This document shows positions 56,501 through 64,000 of a stretch of DNA of 64,000 nt, one piece after another. Numbering within the stretch: the first letter of the stretch is position 1; every line of letters begins with the position of its first letter. The position numbers were made by a program, and so were the translations under genes. Origin of the DNA: Pycnococcus provasolii (lineage: Eukaryota; Chlorophyta; Pseudoscourfieldiophyceae; Pseudoscourfieldiales). Where the stretch lies: NCBI GenBank assembly GCA_049487715.1, contig CP150546.1, forward strand, positions 186,001-250,000, in the 5' to 3' direction. The notes beneath the pieces are model-generated. The model was not told the origin of the DNA. It ran no database searches and saw nothing but the letters and a program-made list of their open reading frames with translations.

Positions 56501-57142
56501 GCCATGTCGCGTGTCTCCGCGGTAAGTCTCGAGGCGCTGTTTGAGCTCTTCGCCGAGCGGTCGACGGACGAGGTTGCGCCAACGACCGCGCGCGCGGGCT
56601 TCGGCTTCGACGAGGATGATGGCGATGCCACGGGCGCGATTGATCCTGTTGACGTTGCGGAGCTGGAAATGGTGGAGGGTGTGGGAGATGATGTGGGGCG
56701 ATCACCATCAATGGGTTCCCGGGCAGTCCAAAGCGAGGACAACACGCCATTCCATCAGCGCTGGAACGAGAGCGGGGAGGCTGTGCCGGAGGACACGGCT
56801 GCACCCGTGCAGGAGGTGGCTGAGGAAGAGCCGGAGGCTGCGCCCGTGCAGGAGGCGATTGAGGAGGAGGCTGCACCCGTGCAGGAGGTGGTTGAGCCGG
56901 AGGCTCCGCCCGTGGCTTCTCCACCCATGGCAGGTGTCGGCCGTCCGTCGATGGACACCGAAGCCGAGTCCAGTGCTTACGTGGAGGAGGATGAGGTTCC
57001 CCTGGAAGCGGAGGATGTGGCCGAATCCTCGGATCCTCGCGCTCAAGCGCTCAAGGATAGACACGACGAGGTGGAAGAGAGGCTGGAAGATGTGCGCTCG
57101 GCAGGTCAAGTGCAGTCCACGTTCGAGCACCTCAAGCCCTGA
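53543..57142 (+). CDS. Pherophorin-like transmembrane matrix protein with EF-hand tail
   Basis: The 1199-residue protein is built to span the membrane. A signal peptide (TLVMCLVASAVLGSTMTSGA) leads to TFYGLNVNSPPPP and about 150 residues of Pro/Ser runs, likely hydroxyproline-glycosylated as in volvocine pherophorins and extensins. A Cys-rich EGF-like stretch follows: NETVCPKGMWRKAPGANC, CEIAPCFPDVEC, TCGACPPLYKGNGTVCE. A large Cys-containing domain reaches EARRMLQAEEP, a motif seen at matrix-protein junctions. Further Pro runs near 620-740 precede a hydrophobic helix (FWAFFVFVIILLPLLCCAGL near 755). The cytoplasmic side has MPSM repeats, MSNPTYDIDGG and one EF-hand (VDKDKSGEVDKAEL), then SLEALFELFAE and acidic repeats. 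It may link the cell covering to internal calcium signalling. Confidence 0.9.
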   Translation: MLMMMMKTTTNFTHRTLVMCLVASAVLGSTMTSGATAIVDDALAGTFYGLNVNSPPPPSPPPPPPPPPPPSPPPPPPPPPPPPPPPGQAVICRGAENEVINCAPPRAPASPPPPPSPPPSPPPPPSPPPPPPLPPPPPPPPPPPPPSPPPPPPPAPPPPPSPPPPSPPPPPPSPPPSPPPPPSPPPPGLPPTPQAPPPIPPLQVNATDESPPLSPPPPGANETVCPKGMWRKAPGANCTDVNACEIAPCFPDVECTDMPAPAEGRTCGACPPLYKGNGTVCEVEDDKAFEASIVNAIKALPLDLVAVIGMAQERLGNESSAPYEQLALAHMDIKMNNFTADKFNGKLRAAFTRATASVMEVHEPSAIVTDLKPYVAALSPDPNPEESVPSVDMTFFADGACRTPFDGTPTSATVESGKCVELKKGEDGVVVKVMIADKVYIGVDETCEKAQVNQDLNCMTDGSECCPISDESGLLFAYKTNMATEAAPGPTCDDLKFWTPDFDTTKCDAECATTPCAGLDRVAQCGGCKSGSMCFPCGKEARRMLQAEEPLPAISLTIGAVVPASEVELYVEKLDNSMASGEFVSKLKSLAPEGTIFPDPLVVGGIDSATALDDHVMETLTCATTLNAGIPPPPPPPPPPPPGGFNIRPTTTLAPFFTLPRDDQLEACSANATLKMIEDAKEISEKLASMENREEARIAADSVRRSPPPPPSPPPPPPPPPSPPPPPPSLPPPPPPPPPQKAKDAKEDPLGMGTGMDDGSFWAFFVFVIILLPLLCCAGLGFGAYMAISKGMIKMPSMPSMPSMPSMGRKKGDAYSADRPVDVEMGEWEANPTGAASADLPPPPPTGAPEGTVMGHMQTAYVPADGAMPYSSPSGGENPAFEAQEGDIDASQMTSPVMSNPTYDIDGGNGEASAADEGSSAAPLDGKSMVIDIFRIVDKDKSGEVDKAELLRALEADERLQRLMDEPARPTTDGESDTLAQVLAELAMSRVSAVSLEALFELFAERSTDEVAPTTARAGFGFDEDDGDATGAIDPVDVAELEMVEGVGDDVGRSPSMGSRAVQSEDNTPFHQRWNESGEAVPEDTAAPVQEVAEEEPEAAPVQEAIEEEAAPVQEVVEPEAPPVASPPMAGVGRPSMDTEAESSAYVEEDEVPLEAEDVAESSDPRAQALKDRHDEVEERLEDVRSAGQVQSTFEHLKP

Positions 57143-57575
57143 TGATTCTTTTTCGTGATGGACGTGATATTTTGGGAGTGGAGGGATGGTGGGGAGGGTG
57201 AGGGTGGGATTTCATTTTTTTCTTAGAAAAGAAAAGTAAAAACAAAAGGGTCTGTTACTCATCTTAATGGTAGGCATATAAGATCCATAGAGTTTTTTGG
57301 GTACTTACTTGTACTGTACTAGAAGTAAGAAGTAGAGAATTTACACATAAAACACAAAGTCAGATCCTCGCATCGAGCACCATGTGGCGATTGGCGCGAA
57401 ACGGCCGAGGTGGATTTGAAGGTGATTTGACTAACCTTAACCTTAATTAGGGGTTAGGAGGAGGGAATGTGCGAATGATATTGATTGGGGGTTTACTCTG
57501 ACCATTTTTCCAGTTTTGTTTTTGGGATTCATCATTCGAAGCTTCTTTTTTCCTTCTCAATTATTATTTTCATTC
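57143..57575. promoter_or_regulatory. 5' region with AT-rich stretch and telomere-like remnants
   Basis: This 433-bp interval has poly-T and AT-rich sequence near 57210-57245 and CTAACCTTAACCTTAATTAG plus GGGGTTAGG at 57431-57458. No gene is supported. Confidence 0.4.
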
Positions 57576-59561
57576 ATGCCCATGGCGCGTTCCATGGACT
57601 CCTCCTCCTCTGCCTCCTCACCTGAGGAGCAATTCTCTCAGCACTCGCAGCACGCACAGCAGCAGCAGCAAACTCATTCAAACTCATCCATGACAGCAAT
57701 GAATGTGATGCCTCTCGTGTTCATAGGTGCGAATTCATACAGTTTAGCCATCCTGTCCCGTCTCTCGTTATGTGACAGAAAAAACGCCCTTGTGATATCC
57801 TCGTCCTCTTCTCGAGCTTGTGGTGAATCGTCTTCTTCCTTTCTGGCTTCCTTCGCCAACCGTTCCTCGTGCATGGAAACTTTGCCTCTGCGTGAGTCGC
57901 GAAACGTTCACCCCTTTGAAAAACCATCCCTCTTCCTCGAATGGGCCGAAGCACTCGCGAAAACAAAACCAAAGGGGACGACCGTCGAAGACCTCAACCT
58001 CTTCGTCTCGTCGACGAAAGAACTTGTCCCACTCGCGACGACAAGTACCTACCTGCAGTTCACAAAGGATACCATCTCAAAAAGCTTTCCTGAACTCGAG
58101 AACGCAATCATCAACGACACCGTCACGAGCGTGACGCCGATCGAAGACGCGAAAGAAAAACAAGCTTTAGGCATACAAACCAACGGCGCGGCTGTGCGCA
58201 TAACGATGCGAAGCGGAAACTCCATCGTCGCGAGGGCAGCCGTGCACTGTGCCGTGCGACAGGCAGCGCGCATACCGGAGTGGGCCACAGGGGCGCTCGC
58301 CGCCGCAGCCACGACAGTCAAACCACCCAACGCGGGACGACTCGCGCACGCCAAGGATGTCGACATTCGCACGTTCGGGACGAAGGACGACAGCTCGCTC
58401 AGAGGGAAAAACGTCGTCGTTGTGGGCGGCGGCATGGCCGCCGCGGCACTCTGCGCCGCGGCGGCGCGCAGGGGTGCCAGCGTAACGCTCGTGCACAGAG
58501 GCGTGCTGCAGCGAAGCGAGCAGGAGGCGGATGTCGCGTTCGTCGGACCCAAGGGGCGTATGCAGCTGCGCGCGTGCGGCGCAGACTACACCAAGAGGCT
58601 TCGGCTGTGCCTGCGAGCGCGCAAGCACGCGAGCCTGAACAGGTACGCGTGGAAGAATCTGCAGTCGCTCATCAAGTCACAAAGTCTCGAAATTCTGCAG
58701 GACACGCAGGTGCGCGCTGCAAGGTGGGACGGTGACGGCAGCGACGGCGAGGGCGTGTGGCAACTTGACGTCGTCACGAACCAGCCTGGCGATGAAAGCA
58801 ACGACGCGGCGACGTCGACGACGACAACGACGGGCACGCTAAGCGCGCACCACGTGTGGCTCGCCACTGGGCGCGACCTCGACGTGTCGAGCGATCCGGT
58901 ACTCTCCAAGCTTACACGCAGTCACCCCGCGCGCATCGTAGGAAGGATGCCGGTGCTATCGCACGGCCTGGCGTGGCCTGGGGTGCCCCTGCTCGTCGCA
59001 GGCGCCGCGGCGGCGCTTGAGATTGGCCCGTTTGCCGGTCTACCGCAGGGGCAGCGCCTTTGCGCGGACGCGGTGGTGAGCTCACTCAACCTCGAATCAG
59101 AAGCATTCGCGAGCGCGATCGCCGCGCCGGCGGGGTCTCTGTACCTTGGCGACGATGAGGTGGACGACCTCGAGGCTCTACGACTTGACGCCGCACCGTC
59201 GCCAAAGCTGCGCGACGAGTCGCGCGTCTCGGTGGATGACATAGGTTCGTCTCTTCCGCGTCGACCCATCGACGTGTTCGAGTGGGCTGACGACGACGGC
59301 ATTCATGACATAGAGGTGACGCTTCGCCTCCCCGAAGAGCCTCGCATGTCTCGCGATCGCGTTCGGATGCAAATCCGTGGCGAGCGTGAGCTCGAGCTTT
59401 GGGTGATTGGAGAGAAGGCGCTCTGGCACTTTCACGTGCCACGCCTGTACCGCGAGGTGATCAGCGTCAAGAGCGGCTTCAAGGTGGTGACGTCCGCATG
59501 CAAGATTGTGGTGTTCTTGCGCAAGACGAGCACGATGCCATGGCGATTTCTAAAAGGATAA
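57576..59561 (+). CDS. FAD-dependent oxidoreductase fused to a CS/p23-like domain
   Basis: The 661-residue protein has two parts. The first is a pyridine-nucleotide-disulphide type flavoprotein, with VFIGANSYSLAILSRLS near the N-terminus and a clear dinucleotide-binding turn NVVVVGGGMAAAALCAAAAR near residue 285 followed by ASVTLVHRG. HVWLATGRDLD is also typical of this fold. The second is C-terminal, from about residue 565: IDVFEWADDDGIHDIEVTLR, RVRMQIRGERELELWVIGE and FHVPRLYREVISVKSGFKVV. This is a CS (p23/Shq1-like) beta-sandwich that binds HSP90 or partner proteins in other families. I do not know this combination from a named protein. The frame opens with TTG at 57516; ATGs are at 57576 and 57582. 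Confidence 0.83.
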   Translation: MPMARSMDSSSSASSPEEQFSQHSQHAQQQQQTHSNSSMTAMNVMPLVFIGANSYSLAILSRLSLCDRKNALVISSSSSRACGESSSSFLASFANRSSCMETLPLRESRNVHPFEKPSLFLEWAEALAKTKPKGTTVEDLNLFVSSTKELVPLATTSTYLQFTKDTISKSFPELENAIINDTVTSVTPIEDAKEKQALGIQTNGAAVRITMRSGNSIVARAAVHCAVRQAARIPEWATGALAAAATTVKPPNAGRLAHAKDVDIRTFGTKDDSSLRGKNVVVVGGGMAAAALCAAAARRGASVTLVHRGVLQRSEQEADVAFVGPKGRMQLRACGADYTKRLRLCLRARKHASLNRYAWKNLQSLIKSQSLEILQDTQVRAARWDGDGSDGEGVWQLDVVTNQPGDESNDAATSTTTTTGTLSAHHVWLATGRDLDVSSDPVLSKLTRSHPARIVGRMPVLSHGLAWPGVPLLVAGAAAALEIGPFAGLPQGQRLCADAVVSSLNLESEAFASAIAAPAGSLYLGDDEVDDLEALRLDAAPSPKLRDESRVSVDDIGSSLPRRPIDVFEWADDDGIHDIEVTLRLPEEPRMSRDRVRMQIRGERELELWVIGEKALWHFHVPRLYREVISVKSGFKVVTSACKIVVFLRKTSTMPWRFLKG

Positions 59562-59593
59562 ATTGTTGATTTGTAAATTCTTGTTTTGTTTAC

Positions 59594-61693
59594 TCATTCG
59601 TCCAACATGTCGGCAAAGCGTGGCTTATTGTTTGAGAGGATCGATCCTGCGCTGTACCAGTAGAAGAGCAAAAGTCTAGCCTGCCGAAGGCTGCTCTTTG
59701 CCACCGTCGCATCTCCCAATCCGAAGCGCTCGAGCGCGGCATCGCCCGTAGGCAAATCGGTGGGCTTTTCCGTCTCGAATTCCAATCCGCGCATTTCATT
59801 GCACGAAAGTGCGTCGAAACAATGCCGAATCAGGCTTGTGTTCGGGATCCAGCGCAGCGGTGCAGGGACATTAGCAGGCTGGACGTATAACCCGCCAAAT
59901 ACGATGAAGATCACCATGATTGCTGGACCAAGAGCGTTGGCAGCTTCCGGACTTGGGGTGAGGGCACCAACTGCCAGGCCAAGAGCTGAGGATGTGAAGC
60001 TTTCGAGCGTCGTGACGGCGGCGAACGTGGCGAAGCGTGCGAGTTTGTTGTTCAATCCGCACATGGGGTACACGCACGCGGAGAAGACGAGCGGGAATGC
60101 GGCGCTCACGGGCGTCTCGGCTGCCAATTTGCTGACGAAGTACGACACGACAGGGTACGCCGATGATGCACGTTCGCGCTGAATGACCTGTCGCTCTTTC
60201 GAAAATGCCGTCAACGTCTTCGTGATGCTCGCCATCGCAGCGTTGACGGAACACACTTGAAGAAGTCCGAAGCGATCCTGGATACGATTCTGCTGTTTAC
60301 CCATGCGCCAGTAGATCGATCCGAATACTATTTTTATTTTGAGTGTTTAGGTTCTTTGTGAGTCCTGGTTTTTGATATCTGTTATGGATGGTTAAGAGGT
60401 AGACTTACCCATCGCGCTGTTCAGCATGGTCATGGCTCGCAGTTTGTTCGTTTTCTTGTCTCTAGCAACCTGCTTCCACGACCTCCCGAGCAAAAGGCGA
60501 AAGGCTGTCCAGGGATGTGCGGTTGCAGAATCAGGCGTGGGTGCGTCGATTCCATTTACCGTCGACGCATGCACCGCCATCTCCTCCGCCTCTTTGGCAG
60601 CCCGTGCGTTGGCTTTCGCGACAAGTTCTGCCACCCGTGCGCGGCTCGCTTCCTCCGTCTGGGCGTTCGCGTGGTCGATCGAAATCGCATCGACGACCAA
60701 TTCTGCCTCCGCGACGCGATCTGCGCCATCGCTAAGCGCGAGCGCCGCGTCGCTCGCAGGTCCGCTGTACGCAACACCCAGCTCGCTGACGACAGTCAGT
60801 CGATCGAAGAGCGCAAATACGCTTGATCTGGGCTGGTGGATCGTTACGACCACAGTCATTCCACCGCTAGCCGCCAAATCTTTGAGTACTTGCATCACCT
60901 TGAGTGAAGAGAAGGAGTCGAGGCCTGTTGTAGGTTCGTCCAAGAAAAGCACGCTGATGCTCAAGTCGTGCAGCAGTTTGACGGCGATCGCGACACGCTT
61001 TCTCTCGCCGCCGCTGACTCCTTCTCCACTCACGCCGTCGCCCATCATCGTGTCAAGGCACGAGCGCAGTCCGAGCTGCTGCACTAGCTCGTCAACCTTT
61101 CCCATTTTCCTTTCTTCGCTCCAAGACTTGGGCAGATGCATTCTTGCTGCTAGTTCGAGTGTTTCTCTCGCCGTCAAGTTTGCGAAGAAGACGTCCTTCT
61201 GCTGCACGTACGCGATGTGCGGCTTGCGCACTTTTGTGTCCGTCCCGTTCGCCTTGACGACCCCGGTGACGCGCACCAGTTTGGACGCGGGAACCTGTCC
61301 CGCGATTGCGTTCATGAGCGTTGTTTTTCCAGCGCCACTGGGTCCCATGATGGCGTGCAGTTCCCCAGGTTTCGCGACACCAGACGCCTTCGAGAGCACG
61401 ACGCGTGTTTCAGGACTCGGGACCTGAGAAGGGCTTTGCTTTTTCTTTGCTTTGGTGGAACTTCGCGTTACCGAGACAGCGTGCCACGTGAGGAGCACAG
61501 GGACCACCTGAACAGAGCCGTCATCGGCTGGGGTCGCTGTGCGACTCTCAGACCGACGATGCGCCGACGAGTTCTTCTTCCTCCTTTGAGTTTTCAAAAA
61601 CGCCAGTGACAGGATAGGCACGGAGACGGTAGGAGGGCTGCTAATCACCATGGCCGCGATCGCGAGACGGACGGGAAGCGCGGGAACCCGCAT
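59594..61693 (-). CDS. ABCG half-transporter, ABCG7-like, two exons
   Basis: Exon 1 is 60409-61693 and exon 2 is 59594-60327, giving 672 residues. The donor is G then GTAAGT at 60408 and the acceptor AAAATAG ends at 60328. The 81-nt phase-1 intron restores NSAMVFGSIYWRMGKQQN, matching the family's first transmembrane region. The nucleotide-binding domain has Walker A GPSGAGKTTL, signature SGGERKR, Walker B VLFLDEPTTGLD and TIHQPRS. Six hydrophobic segments follow, with PLVFSACVYPMCGLNNKL, SLIRHCFDALSCNE, and a conserved ALERFGLG tail near the C-terminus. The pattern is closest to plant ABCG7. The substrate is unknown, though plant half-transporters move lipids and related compounds. It converges on the FAD gene with 32 bp between. 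Confidence 0.93.
60328..60408 (-). other. Intron of the ABCG gene
   Basis: The donor is GTAAGT and the acceptor ends in AAAAATAG. Its removal joins G from exon 1 to TA of exon 2, producing the family VFGSIYW motif. It is 81 nt, AT-rich relative to its flanks, and the only intron in this gene. Confidence 0.9.
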
Positions 61694-62703
61694 GCTTATA
61701 AGGAGTGTGCTTATTCTTATTCTGATCTTATCTTATCCACAACCACAAATGACAAGTGGTTTAAAAAAATGGGCCAAAAAAGCCACGTGGACGGACGAGG
61801 CGAACCCCTAACCAAATAAAACAGAACAGGATCTTGAAAAAATGCTCGTAACCCCGAAAGAAAAGCTCTCCCACCAAACCAGCACCAAACAGGTGCACCA
61901 AACCTCACCTCCTCCTCCAAACCTCTGTCAAACCTCTACCGGGATGCCGGGTACAAATAGACTATGCAAGCCCAAAGAAGAGGCGAAAATGAACTATGAA
62001 GGAAGGGGCAGGCCGTCCCAAGGAGGTTAACCGTCCGAAAAGAAAAGCGCGCGCACTACTTCCTACCACTACCCTACTGTACGTTAGGAATTGCTGGCTG
62101 GGCCATCATCGATATCCCCTACCACGGTGGTTGGCATCGATGGCATCGATGCAAGGTTGGGTTCGATGGAGAGCTCTCCTGACAGGCCTGATGAAAGGAA
62201 AGGAGGAAGGATCCGAGGAGGCTCCTTCGTGATGTGATTTGAATGTGCTGTAGGTCCCGGCCGGCCGCATGAGAGTTGCATGGGCCGCGAGAGAGAGAGA
62301 GCAACACCTGATGAGAGAGAGCAACTGGTAAAGTTTAGGGTACTCTCCAGTTGAGGAGGACCCGCCAAGTCCCGCGGGTAAGAAATAGCCTCTTCTCATT
62401 CGGCCATTCTTCGCGCCAAAGCCCAAAGAAAGATTGCCAAACAAACACTCTTTTCTCAAGGTTGGCCATCTCTTTAGCAGCACCATATACTTTAGTAAAG
62501 TTAAGGCCTGCTCGAACCACTTCCCTTCGGAGAGTTGTATTTACTTCCACAAAGTCACAAGACACACTCGTCTTAATTTACAGCGTTTTTAAAAGACTTC
62601 CTAGTTAAGGTAAGACGTCCGCCTTAGCACCTTCTTCTTCTTTCTCAAAGCTCTCAGTCTTCTTCTTCTTTCTGCTTTCTGCTTTCGCACCCTTCTGCCA
62701 AAG
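61694..62703. promoter_or_regulatory. One-kilobase divergent intergenic region
   Basis: This region lies between divergent starts at 61693 and 62704. It contains GAGA-rich tracts near 62287-62322, a GATGGCATCGATGGCATCGATGC-like direct repeat near 62130-62155, and a CTTCTTCTTTCT pyrimidine stretch at 62628-62690 just before the ATG. No supported gene. Confidence 0.45.
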
Positions 62704-64000
62704 ATGACGCGTCTTCACTTTGTGCTCTTTGTGCTCACGAGCACAGTGTGCTGCTGCAGCCTAATACCGAGCGCGCGAGCTCAGGCGCCGTCGTTCTACG
62801 GACTGCAAACACTGTACCCGCCGCCTCCCCCACCGCCACCACCGCCGCCGTCGTCGCCACCACCGCCACCTGCGCCACCACCGCCGCCGCCTCCACCACC
62901 TATGCCACCACCGCCGCCACCGCCACCACCGCCGCCGCCGCGGCCGCCGCCGCCGCTGCCGGGGACATCCATGCCGCTCGCCGTACAGTCCATCGTCACG
63001 ATGCGGGGATACAGCGGTACCACATTCAACAACACGGCACAGGATGCGTTCCGCGCCGGTGTGGCGGAGCACGTCAAAACGCGCATTCAGGTTAGCAAAG
63101 ATAACGTCATCATCGAACTTGTCAAGGACGTGTCTGGAGGCTCAGGCAGCGCGCCCGGGCCCGGGCCCGTGGGGCGGCGGGCCGGCGGGGGGCGACGACT
63201 GCTGCAAGTCTTGGCGGTGCGTGTCGAGTTTAAGGTGGAAGTCGTATCTGCCGTCGCTGCCGATTCCGTGCAAGCGATGCTCACGTCGGCGAAGGCTCAA
63301 GATCTGAGAAACACGCTCTTCAGCAGCGGCCTAGCGAGCCTCACTCAGCTTACGGTCAACCTTGCAGGACGCCTGTCAGCTCCGCCGCCGCCGCCGCCGC
63401 CGCCGCCAACACCACCGCCGCCGCCGCCGCCGCCTTCGCCGCCGCCTCCACCACGGCCACCGCCAAGCCCGCCGTTACCTCCATACACAGGTTGCACGCC
63501 ACTCGATTCGGAAATTGAAGTGTTCTGCAGTCCGCCGCCAGCCCCACCAAGCCCGCCACCACCGCCAAGCCCGCCGCCCTTACCACCAAGCCCACCGCCG
63601 CCGCCGCGCCCTCCGCTGGAGCCGCCGTATCCGCCGTATTTGCCGTTTGACTGCAGGCGGTATAACGCGTGCCCTCCACCGCCGCCCTCGCCACCGAGCC
63701 CGCCGCCGCCGCCCTTACCACCAAGCCCGCCGCCGCCGAGCCCGCCTCCGAGCCCGCCGCCTGCACCTTCGCCGCCGTCACCCCCTCCTCCTCCTCCGTT
63801 TCTGCCTCCGCCACCCTCCCCCCCTCCTTCGCCGCCGCCTCCGAATCGGCCTCCAGCGCCTCCCAAACCAACCCCGAGCTCGCCGCCGCCGAGCCCACCG
63901 CCTCCCAATCCGCCGCCGCCGCCGCCGCTTGCAAATGAGACAGTCTGCGCGAATGGAACCATGCGTAACAGCACCGGACAATGCGAGGACTTCGATGCGT
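62704..64000 (+). CDS. Pherophorin-like proline-rich secreted protein, C-terminus cut by the window edge
   Basis: The frame is open from ATG 62704 to the end, 432 codons. A signal peptide (RLHFVLFVLTSTVCCCSLIP) is followed by SFYGLQTLYPPPP, the same opening as the gene at 53543. Pro runs then flank a 130-residue domain (PLAVQSIVTMRGYSGTTF, HVKTRIQVSKDNVIIELVKD), with GGRRLLQVLAVRVEFKV at its centre. More Pro runs bracket two short Cys-containing segments (GCTPLDSEIEVFCS and DCRRYNACPPP). The visible part ends NETVCANGTMRNSTGQCEDF, which parallels NETVCPKGMW of the other protein. The two genes are paralogous in design. Whether this one also has a transmembrane tail is beyond the window. Confidence 0.9.
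   Translation, partial: MTRLHFVLFVLTSTVCCCSLIPSARAQAPSFYGLQTLYPPPPPPPPPPPSSPPPPPAPPPPPPPPPMPPPPPPPPPPPPRPPPPLPGTSMPLAVQSIVTMRGYSGTTFNNTAQDAFRAGVAEHVKTRIQVSKDNVIIELVKDVSGGSGSAPGPGPVGRRAGGGRRLLQVLAVRVEFKVEVVSAVAADSVQAMLTSAKAQDLRNTLFSSGLASLTQLTVNLAGRLSAPPPPPPPPPTPPPPPPPPSPPPPPRPPPSPPLPPYTGCTPLDSEIEVFCSPPPAPPSPPPPPSPPPLPPSPPPPPRPPLEPPYPPYLPFDCRRYNACPPPPPSPPSPPPPPLPPSPPPPSPPPSPPPAPSPPSPPPPPPFLPPPPSPPPSPPPPNRPPAPPKPTPSSPPPSPPPPNPPPPPPLANETVCANGTMRNSTGQCEDFDA

Noticed and set aside
8823-57142. Bacterial-type gene clusters or horizontal transfer islands
   Set aside because: Strands alternate, there are spliced genes and plant-like families throughout, and base composition looks uniform by eye.
63345-63974. 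Gly-rich minus-strand frame at the right edge
   Set aside because: Same cause as above: reverse complement of proline codons in the plus-strand gene.
1-64000. tRNA or rRNA genes
   Set aside because: I looked for a GTTCGA-type internal box with cloverleaf pairing in intergenic regions and found none I could defend. A covariance search would be decisive.

Overview
The window is nuclear DNA from a gene-dense, GC-rich, intron-poor eukaryote. Most likely it is a chlorophyte green alga of the compact picoplanktonic (prasinophyte) kind, although the species cannot be named from sequence alone. Evidence for a green alga: a plant-type Rab5 GTPase, a plant ABCG7-type half transporter, a glycine-rich-domain (GRDP) protein, a CASTOR/POLLUX-type channel, a plastid-type CPBP protease, two pherophorin-like proline-rich matrix proteins, and several TGTAA motifs just after stop codons. 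I support 25 intact or edge-truncated protein-coding genes, one small probable gene, one gene inside a transposon, and two broken retroelement remnants. Two genes have an intron I can place (17991-18170 and 60328-60408); both split a codon after its first base. The rest read as single exons.

Layout, left to right. 1-1799 (minus) is a CASTOR/POLLUX-like ion channel that runs off the left edge. 2108-3700 is a NUFIP1-like zinc-finger protein and 3815-4018 (minus) a small CxxC protein. 4022-5285 is gene-poor and holds a reverse-transcriptase fossil and one copy of a dispersed repeat. 5286-6152 (minus) is a membrane-anchored coiled-coil protein and 6433-8388 (minus) a membrane-anchored protein resembling tubulin-tyrosine-ligase-like enzymes. 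8823-11675 is an EF-hand protein with a triplicated 155-residue module. Then follow cyclophilin H, an acidic CHZ1-like protein, Rab5, the CPBP protease, an ankyrin protein with a triplicated C-terminal unit, and a two-exon orphan.

The middle holds a GRDP protein, a 1455-residue secreted surface protein, a 1.4-kb promoter/spacer, a kinesin-3 with an FHA domain, an orphan with a possible plastid leader, a membrane U-box protein and another orphan. Next is a 1588-bp DNA transposon (36261-37848) with perfect 67-bp inverted ends and a 10-bp target duplication. It is followed by an OTUD3-like deubiquitinase and a 2052-residue orphan. The right part has a Ty3-type integrase fragment (45878-46825), a KH-like RNA-binding protein, a secreted JmjC/cupin protein, a transmembrane pherophorin-like protein, a FAD-oxidoreductase/CS-domain fusion, the two-exon ABCG7-type transporter, and a second pherophorin-like gene that runs off the right edge.

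These are ordinary nuclear genes rather than an operon or island: strands alternate, several 3' ends converge within 32-110 bp, and several starts share divergent promoters. Three structural themes recur. Short TTAGGG-type tracts sit 75-350 bp upstream of many starts. Three genes carry in-frame tandem duplications that are almost unmutated. Two related genes (8823 and 53543) share an NPTY motif, EF-hands and a palindromic promoter motif.
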